64,000 nt of DNA from Enoplolaimus lenunculus (lineage: Eukaryota > Nematoda > Enoplea > Enoplida > Thoracostomopsidae). The notes beneath the pieces were generated by a model. That model saw only the letters and a list, made by a program, of their open reading frames with translations, made no database searches and had not been told where the DNA came from. The position numbers and the translations under genes were made by a program. The stretch is taken from positions 62,001 to 126,000 of the forward strand of contig JASANG010001348.1 in assembly GCA_030248215.1 (NCBI GenBank), in the 5' to 3' direction. Shown here piece by piece: positions 12,101 through 23,311 of this stretch (within the stretch, counting starts at the first letter, position 1; each line of letters opens with the position of its first letter).

Positions 12101-15100
12101 TAGGCCATCCTATAAATCCCCGTTGCATATTAAGCCTTGCCACGGGCATGCTTCAGTAATCAGTTTTGGTGACAGTCGATCCTGGTATGGATACCCAGCT
12201 ATAAGCTCCGCTTCTGACGTTCTATACTCTGCTGTAATATCAAGTTTGGCTAAAGATTTGTAAAATAAGGCAGCTTAAGGCATTTAGTCGTTAATCTGTT
12301 GAAAATTTTTTTGATACTGGTTTAGTTTCCGATGATTGGCATATAAACAAAACGGGAAATCAGAATTTTAAACCCTTTCTAACATAGAGTAGACTGTGAG
12401 CAACTCAGAGCAATATATAAAGAGTGAAACAATATACAATGCACAGTGTTTAACAATTGCTACGCGTGTGCGCCGTATTAAATCTCTACAAGACATGAGA
12501 GCCCTCTCGAACTCGAGCGTCAAGCGGCTATAGCTGAGTGATGATGGTAAACGCCTACCCGCCGTGAGGCTGCGATTCGAATACTGGCTTAATGTTACAC
12601 GTAATTGTAAAAATTTAATCAAGAAACGGTTAAACACTTAAACAGCTCGCACAGGGGTCATGGTCAAAAGCATCCTGAGCGATCGTACCCTCCTTGAAAT
12701 GTTTCCTAATCAGCTGAATTGAAAAAACTAAATGATGTTCAGTTGAACAAAATATTAAGGCCCTCTTGCATCGAAGTTAAGTGTTATTTGAAAGTTTAAT
12801 TTAAAATAAAATTATTTTTAGATTCCGAAGCACAAATTTTAATCAACAACGAAGAAAGTCGTGTTGACTCAGCGCAAAGCGAATCTGAACGCGCAACAGC
12901 GAAACAAGAAATGCTCAACAGGTTTTTGCTCAATTATCGCATTTCACTTGAAGCTGAAAACGTCCCGGATCACATCACCAGTTCTGGTGTGTCCAGTTCC
13001 GGCTCATCTGGCCAACGTGGCAGCGTTTCATTGGTTGGATCAAGTTCGGCGAATCAAAACACGGCATCGAGAACTGGCCAATCAACGACGATCGTTGTTA
13101 ATTCTCGATATCATCCAGCGTGGGGATCGTACTATTATTGTAAGTTGAACGCAAATTCAGCGAAATCCGCCAATCAAATTGCTCCAAACGGTCCAATATG
13201 TGATCCAGATTTAGCGATCACTGACTCGCAAGCCAATCAGATTAAAGAACGCTTTCGACAACTCAGACGGCAGCCGTGTCCGTGTGAGAATTGTGGTCGC
13301 GAAACGATGACGGGCAAACAAGTTGGACCCGCTTTCAATCCGTATATGGTTGTAACGCACGCCATTAATCATACGTAAGTTCAAACTTCAAATACCTGCG
13401 GCGGATCCAGAAATTTTAAAACTTGGAAGCTCAAATTTTAACAATATTTAGAACAGTTATCGTTCGTACCGGTTAACCGGGTATATCTTTTGAAGACGTT
13501 CCTGTATGGTGTCTTTAGAAGGTCCAGATCGAGCCCTCAACTCTCCCGTAAATTGTGTACCAGATACCGCTAAATTTAGTAGCAACCGATTTCATGTTTT
13601 CTGGTCCATAGTGATTTTTTGACAGGCTCAGAAAATAATTCCAATGTCCCCAGGAATCATGTCCCAATAGACACTTTCACTCGGAACGACTACCGCTTCA
13701 CACACTAAAGACTGTTTTGATTTCAGTAAACAAGCGGCACCCGAATCATTTTTCTTAGAAGTAGAATCTCACTATCAGACTAGGGCCCATGGTCTCAAAT
13801 GCGTATAGCACCTATCATCAGTTAGTAATAAGTTTTCAAACTAATGAACTGCTGCAATTGCAGATCTGAATATTTGTACTGATATAGAGACAATCGAATG
13901 CAATAAATGTGTTGAATTACAAACCTCAACATTCCCTTGTTCGAAAGCTACAAAACCTATCGCCAACTTGTAATACGTGCTGCACACATTTGAGAATACG
14001 GGTTCAGGAAACTCAACAAGATGAATATAGACGGCAAGTCCTGGAACACCACTGTATCAGTGGTGTTTGTTTAGCTCTTCTGAGCACTCCAATGAGGCCA
14101 ATGTTTCTAATTAAACCTTTATTTCAAATCGAACAGGTGTACAAAATGTTTTGGCCAATAAAAGTTTTCGCTTTGGCTGTATTGTGAAATTTTACATCGG
14201 AAATTCTCTTGATGTGGGCATTTTTTTGGCACAGACCATACGAGAGAAGAGTTCAGAAAACATTTCATGAATAAAACTAATCGTGACCAATGGCGGATCC
14301 ATGGGGGGCCACCCCGGCCGTGGCCCCCCAACAGCATCTCGACAAAAATTATATAGCAATTTTGTGACAATAGTTCGTGGTTTGTGTATGGGTCAAAAGT
14401 AAGTTTATAACCTGTGAAATTTTGGCCCCCCCCTATTTTGAGATCCTGGATCCGCCACTGATCCTGACAGATGTTAACTTTTAGTGCAAAATGACTATTA
14501 AAAAATGTTTTGTTTTAGAGCTGTTGTTGATACTACTGAAACAATTTATCAAGATGCAAAATTAGACGCACCCGAGTGTAACAATGGGCTGTTGCTGTTG
14601 GCAGCGTCGAATCGGCCTCAGTTGTACGTTCGCCAAGGAACCGTTAACCAAAAATATATTTCTAGTAAGAGTTTTTAGCGGACTTTGTTTATAAGTGAAG
14701 CGTCAATTTGGTATAAACAGTTGTTTATAGCATTTCTGATTATGTATCATCATTGACAATAAAAAATTTCATTTTGCGCGCCAAAACATTATAACGTACG
14801 GTTAACACGTGTCAAATTTCAAAATTGTTAATGGTTAACCGTTTCACTCATAGAGTATAGTATGAGCAACTAAATACGATAACATACGAGCAATACACAC
14901 ACTGTGAGCAGTGTTTAACATTTATAACATATATGCGCAGTGCAAAATCGCCACAAGAATTGAGAGCCTACTCGGGCTCGAGCGTCAAGCTCCTATAGTT
15001 CAGTGGTCATCGTAAACGCCTATCTTACCTTGAAATTACATCTCACATGAAATTGAAAATATTCGTGTGAGAAAAGGTTAACTTTACCAAAAAATTGCGT

Positions 15101-18100
15101 TAACTCTACTCTATCGCGTGTTACGAAATGCTCTGTGACACGTATTAGGATAGGGCTGTGACATGTGTTAGGGTAGGGATAACACAATTGTAGCGTTAAG
15201 GTCGGGTTAACACATGACAATTTTGAAAATTGACACGTGTTAACCCAACCTCATTGAGTTTTCGGTGGCAAAGTGAAATTTTTTATTGTGAACGATGCAA
15301 ATTTTTGAGCGCTTTTGAAAGCATCTACCTATGCCATTGTTTTTTGCGCTATTTTTCTCAAAAATATCAGCAGCTGCCAAAATGTGTTTTGATTTTGAAT
15401 TTTTGACAAATTCAGTTTCACAAAGCTTTCAATGCGTATCAAGTGGTGCAAAAATTGAAAAATATCGCAAAATTAAAATGTCGAATTTTTCAAAAGTTCA
15501 AATTTTGATCGCGGTGCTTCGAGCTTTTATCGACTTATTCATGACAAAATTAAAATTAATTCATGCCTTGCAAATAATATGCGACATTTGCATTGTACAT
15601 TGCTTTTGTTTCGGTCTAACTACTTCTCGCATAGAGTATACTATCAGCAACTAAACTGCAAACTGTGTTTTGTGAGACGAATACTGTCTTTACCACATAT
15701 TCAACGATTAGGCTTATTTTACTGCTATTTTTCTACTTTTAGCCGATGATATGCATACTAAAATACAAGACTTACTATCAACAGCGTCAACTAACGATGA
15801 CACGGGCAATTTGGCCGGCGAATTTCTTGACTGGTACCGGATTCAACTTTCCGATCGCATGACTAAAGGTATTGGTGCCGCTTCGGTAGGCACAGTCGAA
15901 GGAGGCGCCGGAACTAGTGGGGTAGGCAAAACCGCCGGGACCCCTGTCAGCCAGCGAAGCAACTTAAATTGGGATGGTCGTACAACGTATAGCAAAAGTG
16001 GACGCAAAGGCCCTATTACTGGACTGAACGCCTCAGATCGGACTAAACTACTAACGCCAGATTCGAAAGATTTACACTGGAAAGCGTTAGAGCATTGCTC
16101 ACGTGCGGGACATTTTGAACTCAACGGCAGACTGTGTGATCCGGTAACGTATTTGAACGCAGAGACGCGAACGCAGTTAGCTGAACAGTTGGATAGCCTT
16201 GAGCGGAATTCGAGTTGTTTGTGTCGTGGCGAACGCCGATGCAAAGATGGGAAATCGTACAACACCGCAGTGATTGTTTCGTCGGAATTCAATACCAGGT
16301 TAGCTTGACAGCGGATTTCTGGCAAAATTTATAGGTTTGCATATGCCTGCAGGTCTTGTCTTGTATTCGGTTCAGTTCACACCAGAGTCACGTGTATATG
16401 TCGTGCCTTGAACAAGTATTTTTCGCTACTTAGCAATAGCAATTAGACCAATATGATAAGTGATTAGAAGTAAAGAATTTGCCGGTAGGATAACGTATTG
16501 TGTTTTCTGTTGCTTTTATGCTCAGTGTTCGTGTTTGCCCGGCTATGAGATGATGGTTGACCAAATGCGGCTGTGAATAGAATTACCTGAAATTAAAGTT
16601 TATATTTTAAAATTGTTTATAGTTCAATCCAGTACGCAGCAGAAGGGATATACGACCGGTTGAATTTGGGAAGCGACGACTGTGACAACGGCGTACTGAT
16701 GCTTGCTGCTGTAGAAAGCAAAGATTTATACGTGTACAAAGGAGAAAACACAAAATATACAGGTAATCAATTGTTTGACCGATGTATTATAGAACACGGC
16801 CGGATCGTTTTCCGGCGGCGCTGTAATAGAGTCAGTTTAACCCTTTCTCACATGAATATTTTGTATTTTCCCTGAGACCTACTTTTACGCTTGGATTCGA
16901 ACTCCAATGACTCGAGTGGGAGGCGTATACCATCCCCACTCAGCTATAAGAGCTTGACGCTCGAGCCCGAGGGGCTCTCACGTCTTGTGGTGATTTAGTA
17001 CTATGTATACGTGTTGCAATTGTTAAACACGATGTGATATATATTACTTAACGTATATACACTGCGCTAAGTTTCCTATAGGCAACTCAATGTGAGAAGG
17101 AGTTAAGCTTTAGACTATTTTTTGCTTAGGTATAATTTTAGGCTTAGGCTTAGGAATATGCTTATACTACTGTTCCGGCCCAGTTCTATACATGGCGCGA
17201 ACATTTGTATCGGATCAGTACGCTTTTAGGCACAGGAATAGGCTCATCCTTGCGTTTAGGCTTAGGCTTAGACTTTAGGCTTTAGAATATGCTTATACTA
17301 CTGTTCCGGCCCTGTTCTATACATGGGCCAATTATTGTTTTATCATTCGTATTTTAGAGATGTTGTATTAATCTTGTCAAGTACCTTGCGGTATTTTTTA
17401 ATTACATTTATAATTTGCCGCAATCACTTAGAGCCTTAAAGTCTTTTCATTTGAGAATATATATTGTTTTTTGTATTAATTTATTTTAAGGTAGAAAAGT
17501 TGCCGAACAAATTCGAAAACAGAAAAATACAGCCGCTGCGTTGAAGAGTTCAGATGTGAAAGATATGCCAGGCAAAATGACGGTCAACTTTATGAAATGG
17601 TACAACAGCGACACTGGTTACGTTAGAGAACCGGAAAAGTCAAAAGGTCTTGACGGTCGAATTGGAGGTAACTGTGTACTTACCATTTTAAAATTAAACA
17701 TTAGCTGTGAAATGATTTAGGCAATGTATAGAACCGGGCCGTACCAGTAGTATAAGCATATTCCTATGCCTAAGCATCAGCGTACAGAGTGTGATTTTAC
17801 CTACGCCTAAGCAAAAAAATAGTTTAATGCTTAAGCTTAATTTATTGCAGTCCCGCAGAAAAACGTTCCGCCCCTGATCTTTACATGGGTCATTGATTTC
17901 AACGGATCGAGTAAACGTTACGTTTGAATATTTGAACTAATTTTTTGTGAAAAGCTTTTTATAAATACTTTTACTCGAAATCGTTGTGAAAATCCAAAAA
18001 GACGTCTGTTGCAGGAGTTACGTACCAAAAAGATTTTTACGTGTATGATACCCTAAGCCGGTCTTTAATGGCTTGACAACGGCAGCCAAAGTTTGTGTTC

Positions 18101-20488
18101 CAGACCCGATTTACGGTTTGTCAGCGAGCAGATTCCTGTTTCCGACCTCAGTAATAAATGCGACCTCAGTAATAAATAGATTCGATGTGTACATCCCAAA
18201 ATATTAATTCTACTGTCTACCATACCCAGTTGAGTGAAACCAAAGCCGAAATTTAATAGCTATGTAATTTTTGTTTGATTCTTTTTACAGCAATCTCAAT
18301 TCGTGATTTGATAATTGTTCTTGTCATTCTTGGATTCTTGTTGCTGTTGCTGTTGCTCATTTGTTGTTGTTGCTGTTTTGGTTGGTGTTGTTTTGCAAAA
18401 TCTAAAAAGCATACGTCGACGACAACGTATCGTGGATCGCGTATAATTCCAGTTGGATTCCCAGTTGGCGTTTTGGGTGGCGGAGCGACCACAGGCAAAT
18501 ATGTTGTTATGGGTTCCGACCGCAGTGCAGCATCAAATAAGTTAGTATATTTTTGTATTATTTTATTTATAGCATAGTAAGTACAACATTACATGCAATT
18601 ATATTGTGGTTTAGCTTCAATGGACTATCAGTGTATATGTAACTAACAATTAACCACTAGATACCATTTTCGTAAACAAATTCCGTTTGTTCAAAGTCTA
18701 ACAATTTTCAGAAACGCAATATAGAAATTTCCACCCGTCACTTTTATTATATGTTGTTTAACGAAAAACATATATGTTCTCAAAACACACCCGAATAATT
18801 AAAGCGTTCCAGCATTACTTTGTTTACAATATTTTCTTAGAACAGAAAAATAACTGTTCTGTGATGAAAAGAATATTTGCATGCAGATTGTTGAACATTC
18901 ATTAATTTTTGCTTTTTGTGCAAAGCCGGCTGACTAGTATGAATTACATTTTCGCCGTCTAGTGCAGTAAACTGGCGTTCAAAATTTAGTTGTGCTACTT
19001 AAAATGCAAGTTACGTATATTGAGCTTACGTTTTGGTCAGTTAAGTATCGAAAAAAGGGACAGAGTAAGAACCAGACACAGAGTTGAACGTTAGCCGTGA
19101 GTTAAACACAGGATTGGCATTTTGACGTTGGTATACCTTCGAGTGAAAAGAATTCCAAACTGCGGGTAAAAATTTGTTAATCTTTACCAGCGTAAAATTT
19201 GGCTAAAACAAACATCGAACATATGTGGTTTAAAAGTTAAGAAACAGTAATCGTCAACCACCTATATCACTGAGGTTATATTTGCATATTTCGTTTAAGA
19301 ATGCACGTTTTACCATCTGGAAACGGAACAAGCTCGCAACGCTACTTGCTCACATCCGGCGGAAGTACTCTAGCGTCATCGGGTGGGCTTTCGCCAAAAC
19401 AGCATGACATCACAGATTCAAGCGCTGTATCGAACGGTGCCCTGGGTGTATCAGTAGACACAGGGGGTGGCGGAGTTCAAGACGCGCATTCAGAATCAAA
19501 TCTAATCGTTGCAGCCTCGACACAACAAACGTTGTCTGCCTATAATAAAACGTCCCCATTCTATGTTCCAATGACCAAAGGACCACGATCATCGGGGTCT
19601 GTGTCCCCGGCCTTAAGTCCTCGAGTCCATATGCCGGCCGGGGCCATAGCTGCTGGAGGAGGCGTAGGAGTCCACGGGGCTCGTGGGGGCATAGTCGGCA
19701 GCGGGGCCACTGAAGTTTATGATTCGTCAGCAAGGCTGGTCCTTCCGGCTCCGATGAGAGAAGTCCAAGCGCGAGGCATGGATATTGTTGATGGCGTTGT
19801 CGAACAGCCGTCTGTGCAGCCAGGCCGGGGCGGAGTTTCTACGATAGGGACGGGAGACAAAAACGCGTCTTACATCATTGAAACGTATACGATTGAAAAT
19901 CCAATCGTTCTGAACGAAATGACACATAACGAACCGACTATTGAGCCAGGTGCTGCGTTGTCTGGAGTGCCTGAGCGTGGATTTGATGATGAACAATACT
20001 CAGGGCAACGAGCAACTGAAGGCTCGACAGCGTTCGCTGGTGGAAAATTGACAACATCTGACGGTGGAAAACTGGCCGGTGGGCACCATCAACATCATTT
20101 ATATGCGAAGTCAACAAAACAACAGCAACAACAGCAACAGCAACAACAACGACGACATGATAGCGATGAAGAAACGCCAAGCGAACACCGCGCTGCAATT
20201 GGGCAACATTTTCGAGAAGATGTACGCGATTTCAAAGAGAAAGCTGAACGAGGTATCAGCAAAGCCGGCAAGCGACTTGACCTACCGAATGAAGAACACG
20301 AAATGGAATCACGGCATATCAGGCGTGACGACAACGTTGATGGTGGATATCAGCGAAAATTTGACGAACCTAAGCATCATGCAGTCTATGACACACCGTT
20401 CGAGCCTACGTCGCCGGTCACTTACGAAGTACCCTATGAGTATGCAAAAGAAAAGTTAACCGCAGCTAAGGAGCGAGTAGCTAAGTAA
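9123..20488 (+). CDS. Three-TPM-domain single-pass membrane protein, MOLO-1-like (9 exons)
   Basis: Exons: 9123-9418, 11425-11573, 12822-13374, 14519-14664, 15743-16298, 16623-16762, 17491-17667, 18291-18540, 19300-20488. All junctions are GT-AG, phases agree, and the sum is 3456 nt (1151 aa plus stop). Residues 1-21 look like a signal peptide. Three extracellular modules follow (about 25-148, 249-381, 493-613). Each has an (I/L)CDP motif, a Cys-rich C-x-C-x(2-4)-C stretch, a hydrophobic strand, then C(D/Q/N)NG(L/V)L. This is the pattern of the TPM domain of MOLO-1, the C. elegans auxiliary protein of levamisole-sensitive acetylcholine receptors. Each module ends in an aromatic linker (FLLNYR, FLDWYR, FMKWYN). 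A Leu-rich transmembrane helix (about 679-696) is followed at once by five Cys, likely palmitoylated. The about 440-residue cytoplasmic tail is low complexity with polyQ. Family members usually carry one TPM domain. A receptor-modulating role is inference; family assignment is fairly secure. Confidence 0.85.
9540..9665 (+). repeat. TTR-C right-end fragment in intron 1
   Basis: TTGCAGTCTCGCAGAAAAAC...TCTTTACAT matches the C-type right end; array and left end are lost. An adjoining AGACTCGGTCTAAAAGTAAA block recurs inverted at 51600. Confidence 0.6.
9979..10145 (+). mobile_element. TA-J MITE in intron 1
   Basis: GGGCCCGTAACCAAGGGGG...CAACCTTGCTTACAAGTGAT...GAGCTGGCTACGGGCCTG. The CCGTAGCC/GGCTACGG inverted ends define this family. 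Confidence 0.75.
10958..11113 (+). mobile_element. TA-J MITE in intron 1
   Basis: GGGCCCGTAGCCAATGGGG start, GGCTACGGGTCTGG end, directly abutted by a second copy. Confidence 0.75.
11114..11265 (+). mobile_element. TA-J MITE, tandem second copy
   Basis: Same body and right end (GAGCTGGCTACGAGCC), left end truncated where it joins the previous copy. Confidence 0.65.
11802..11882 (+). other. Perfect 24-bp-arm hairpin in intron 2
   Basis: 11802-11825 is exactly complementary to 11859-11882, with a 33-nt loop. It could be a small-RNA hairpin precursor or the core of a small inverted-repeat element; the flank CAGTGTCGGAGCAG resembles an end of repeat TA-X. Confidence 0.6.
12373..12629 (+). mobile_element. 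PB-E MITE, copy 2 (intron 2)
   Basis: CCCTTTCTAACAT start, GAAACGG end followed by TTAA. A-box-like TAGCTGAGTGATG and B-box-like GATTCGAAT are visible. Confidence 0.7.
14289..14460 (+). mobile_element. TA-I MITE (intron 3)
   Basis: AATGGCGGATCCATGG start and GGATCCGCCACTG end, the CAGTGGCGGATCC inverted end common to Tc1/mariner-type MITEs; GC-rich shoulders, AT-rich core. Confidence 0.8.
14800..15245. mobile_element. Inverted-repeat element Y (intron 4) with nested PB-E
   Basis: GGTTAACACGTGTCAA...AAAATTGT at the left reappears inverted at the right (ACAATTTTGAAAATTGACAC...GTTAACCC). Interrupted by a PB-E copy. Confidence 0.65.
14839..15077 (+). mobile_element. PB-E MITE, copy 3, nested in Y
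   Basis: Flanked by TTAA on both sides; ends CCGTTTCACTCAT and GTGTGAGAAAAGG. tRNA-like part partly decayed (ATAGTTCAGTGGTCAT). Confidence 0.8.
16777..17329 (-). mobile_element. TTR-A element (intron 6) with nested PB-E
   Basis: Starts 14 bp after exon 6. Flanks AATTGTTT/AATTATTG (6/8). TTAGGC-type arrays read on this strand. The PB-E insertion split its GTCAGTTTAAGCTTT core at TTAA. Confidence 0.85.
16841..17102 (-). mobile_element. PB-E MITE, copy 4, nested in TTR-A
   Basis: TTAA on both sides, ends CCCTTTCTCACATG and ATGTGAGAAGGAG. On the minus strand a tRNA-like stretch has A-box TAGCTGAGTGG and B-box AGTTCGAATCC with a CTCCCAC anticodon-loop-like heptamer. Confidence 0.88.
17720..17891 (+). 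mobile_element. TTR-A/C chimera (intron 7)
   Basis: A-type left end (GTATAGAACCGGGCCG) joined to a C-type right end (CGCAGAAAAACGTTCCGCCC); only two or three array units remain. Confidence 0.75.
20114..20150 (+). repeat. CAA/CAG run encoding polyQ in the TPM gene tail
   Basis: In-frame glutamine run of about 10 residues followed by Arg-Arg; unstable microsatellite inside the last exon. Confidence 0.9.
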
Positions 20489-20740
20489 TCATTCGCAAGG
20501 TAAAGAGATGGTAGCTAAGTAATTATTCACATTTAAAGAGATGGTAGCTAACTAAATATTCACATGTTAAGAAATGGCAGCTAAAGTAATTGTTCAAATG
20601 TTAAGAGATGGTAGCTAAGTAGTTATTCACAAGGTAAAGAGATGGTAGCTAAGTAACTATTCACATTTAAAGAGAGGGTAGCTAAGTAATTATTCAAATG
20701 TACAGAGATGGTAGCTAAGTATTTAATCACAGGTAAAACA
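20471..20740 (+). repeat. Minisatellite (about 33 bp x 8) overlapping the TPM stop codon
   Basis: Units of the form GAGATGGTAGCTAAGTAATT plus ATTCACATTTAAA. The first unit contains the last codons and TAA stop of the gene; later units are 3'-UTR copies of that stop region. Confidence 0.9.
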
Positions 20741-20987
20741 CATTGAAAGTAAACATCTAACAATTCGGCAGGTATAGCGAACTAACAAAAGTAAATTTGA
20801 CAGAGAACGTTTGTTAAGAAATTTTACTAATGGAATTTCTAGCCAGTACTTTTCATGTAATGTTAAAAAACTTGATTTGTGCTAAAATTTCTCGGTAAAA
20901 ACATGTGGCCGTTGGTAAAGTTGCGTTATTCGAATGATCCATTGATAGTAGAAATATTCATGTTTATGTTAATACCTTATTCTTTGT

Positions 20988-21190
20988 CGGGCACATGTAA
21001 ACATCAGGGAAGGAACGTTCTTCTGTGGGACTGCAATAGAGTAAGCTTAAGCGTTTGACTAATGTTTTGCTTGGCTTTAGGCTTAGGCTTAGGATTAGCA
21101 ATAATCTCATTCTTACGCTTAGGCTAGGCTTAGGCTTAGAAATAATCTCATTCTTACGCTTAAGGCTTAGGCTTAGGAATATTTTCCGTT
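20988..21190 (-). mobile_element. TTR-C element, one end missing
   Basis: GGCACATGTAAACATCAGGG start, C-type GGAACGTTCTTCTGTGGGAC, then TTAGGC blocks; the far end is lost. Confidence 0.75.
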
Positions 21191-21387
21191 ATTCGAAAGT
21201 TTCGATGTAAGCACTCTGAATGCTGAAGCACTACTTTACATTGCGATTTTACCGATTTTTAAGAGATTTGCATTCGTGGAGTTATACATGGTGCTTATAT
21301 TGTTGGCTTAAATTTCAAATTGCTATATAGAAAGTTCGGATTAAGATTTACCGTTTAAAACAATAAATTCGACGTTATTGAATTCAG

Positions 21388-21529
21388 CGGTGTATACAAG
21401 CGGACGAATACAGACGGTCTATTCCAGTCGGAAATTTCTGAAGCAATTAAACAAACGGTTTTACCCGACTTTAAAATAAGCTTCTTGATGGATGGATGCG
21501 AAAAAAGAGTTGTTTTACAAACGAAATAA
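21388..21529 (+). CDS. Possible alternative terminal exon of the TPM gene
   Basis: After the acceptor GAATTCAG the frame stays open for 46 residues (starts GVYKRTNTDGLFQSEISEAI) and ends in TAA. It starts in phase 2, matching the phase in which the transmembrane exon (ending 18540) stops, so it could replace the 19300-20488 tail exon and give a short cytoplasmic tail. Composition is protein-like, but a second frame is also open here. It may instead be the last exon of an unrecognised gene. Inference only. Confidence 0.3.
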
Positions 21530-21841
21530 TACTTGTGCCGGTAAATTATCCTATCGACACTCGTGGCTGTTGTGTTTTGTATGTTTTCATTTTATCTTTG
21601 TTTCTCAGTCATCGTGCAAGCCTGCATTATTTTAGCGTTTTTTTGTATTGTTTTTTGTCAATTTTTTGCATTGTATTTGTTTCTTTTATTTGTGCTTATA
21701 TCTTGTTGCATTTTTCGACTGTCATGAAATGAAAATTTCGTTAGCGGCAGCTACTAACTTAGCGTTGAAAACCGAAACAAAATGTATATTTGTATTCAGT
21801 TATACATTCGCTGATCGTACTTCACCTCGTTTAGTAACGTT
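21530..21841. other. No recognised feature
   Basis: T-rich sequence, no supported gene. Confidence 0.5.
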
Positions 21842-21981
21842 TTGGCCAACGTTTACTTTTAGGGTCGTAACAGTACGATTTACCGTATTTTTAAGCCTAA
21901 AGCCTAAAGCTTAAGCAAAAAAATGTAGTCTAGAATGTAAGCCTACTTTTTTACAGACCCACCGGAAACCGGGAAGGCCGT
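21842..21981 (+). mobile_element. TTR-B element, right end lost
   Basis: GGCCAACGTTTACTTTTAGG start, two short array units, ACAGACCCACCGGAAACCGG. Confidence 0.7.
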
Positions 21982-22024
21982 TTTTTTGGGTTAAACCCAG
22001 GTTTATTATCGTACAATCAAGACT

Positions 22025-22076
22025 TTCACGTCTTGTGGAGATTTGTATACGCGTAATAATTGTTAAACACTTTCGA
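22025..22076 (-). repeat. PB-E fragment
   Basis: TCACGTCTTGTGGAGATTTG...AATTGTTAAACAC matches the middle of PB-E. Confidence 0.55.
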
Positions 22077-22356
22077 GTACATCAGTTGTGCTAATTTGCT
22101 CGAAGTTAAGCTAAACTGTGTGTTGTAACATTTACTATGGTATTTGCAAGTAATGTTTTGTATTTTATCATTGGTAAACAATTAATTATATGTTTCATTG
22201 CTTCGTTTTGGCCCATGTTACTATTAGTAGACCATCAGAGATTTTATGGTTTGGAAGTAGTTTTTGAAGGCTTCTGCCACTTGCAAATTTAAACAATATT
22301 CAATTTTGCAAATATTTCTGCACAGTTTGATATACTTTTATTAATATGGGTCAATA

Positions 22357-22791
22357 CAGTAGTGAACCGAATAAGAGGGGTGGAGTAATAAGGCTATCCC
22401 CATTTTGAGTCCCAATCAATAGGAGTCCGTATCTCTACTAAGAGTCCGTAGTTTCCATGAATCCAAAGTAGAGTCCATAAATGTCAATAGTCCCTAATTG
22501 TTGTGCATAAATGAGTCCATGACCAAAAAGCAGAGTTCGCAACTTGAAAATGCGCTTAAGTTTTGAAAGTACATTCTTAAGTATAACCTTGCATTGTCGC
22601 CTGAGATTTTGATACAAGACAAATAAACGTTTAATTCAACAGATAGTTGCAATACCGAATATATATCAGTAATGAAGGGTGTCGGAGCTCTCGTTAAAAA
22701 CGAATAGTAGTCCGTAACCGAGTAACAGGGGGTACCGTCTGGAGAGGCCAAATTAATATCAGTCCCCTCCCTCTTATTCGGGTCTCTACAG
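22357..22791 (+). mobile_element. TA-H MITE, near complete
   Basis: CAGTAGTGAACCGAATAAG left end, CTTATTCGGGTCTCTACAG right end, 435 bp. Confidence 0.85.
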
Positions 22792-23040
22792 TGTGGTTTG
22801 TACTTAATAAACTTTGCGAGTAAAAGCCAGAATTGATTTGATTTGAAAAATGTCATTTTTTATTAATTTTATCAAAAAATATAAACTAACGTGGTGTCAG
22901 CTGTTTTAACATTTTTTAGAAAAAGTTAATTTTCCATAGATTAGTTAAAATATGTATCTACTTCTAATAAGGTCGTATCAAAGATTTCGGGCAGGAAAAG
23001 TGAAAAGGTTAACTAATTATCTTTAGTTTAATACGATAAT

Positions 23041-23308
23041 GGCTGGGTTTCTGAAATCTTACTTAAGTATTTGGTTAAGTTATACTTAATTAAATACTTA
23101 ACTTTTCGAACAAAACACGTAAACGCCAAATGTGAGCCATTGTCAACACAAAAAGTAACAGTTTTGATTTTGTATTTAGAGGCACCAAGAATCTGCAATT
23201 TCAGTTTGACCAAGGTTTGTATACCTGAATTGTAATCTATCAGATTAAGTCAGCGGCTTAAGTTATAAGTACCAAGTGACACTAATGTACGGTTTCAGAA
23301 ACCCAGCC
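23041..23308. mobile_element. Inverted-repeat element N, copy 1
   Basis: GGCTGGGTTTCTGAAA and its complement TTTCAGAAACCCAGCC at the ends, AAT on both sides, AAGTACTTAA-type interior. A 3-bp duplication hints at the PIF/Harbinger group. Confidence 0.7.
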
Positions 23309-23311
23309 AAT

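Noticed and set aside
15843-16325. 160-codon minus-strand frame
   Set aside because: Antisense shadow of TPM exon 5, which has matching splice phases and domain motifs on the plus strand.
16860-16960. Functional tRNA gene on the minus strand
   Set aside because: A- and B-box words are present, but acceptor and anticodon stems do not pair and the segment recurs only inside PB-E elements.
19410-20334. Minus-strand and alternative-frame ORFs over the last TPM exon
   Set aside because: Shadows of a 395-codon exon; the poly-Cys run is the reverse of the CAA/CAG repeat.
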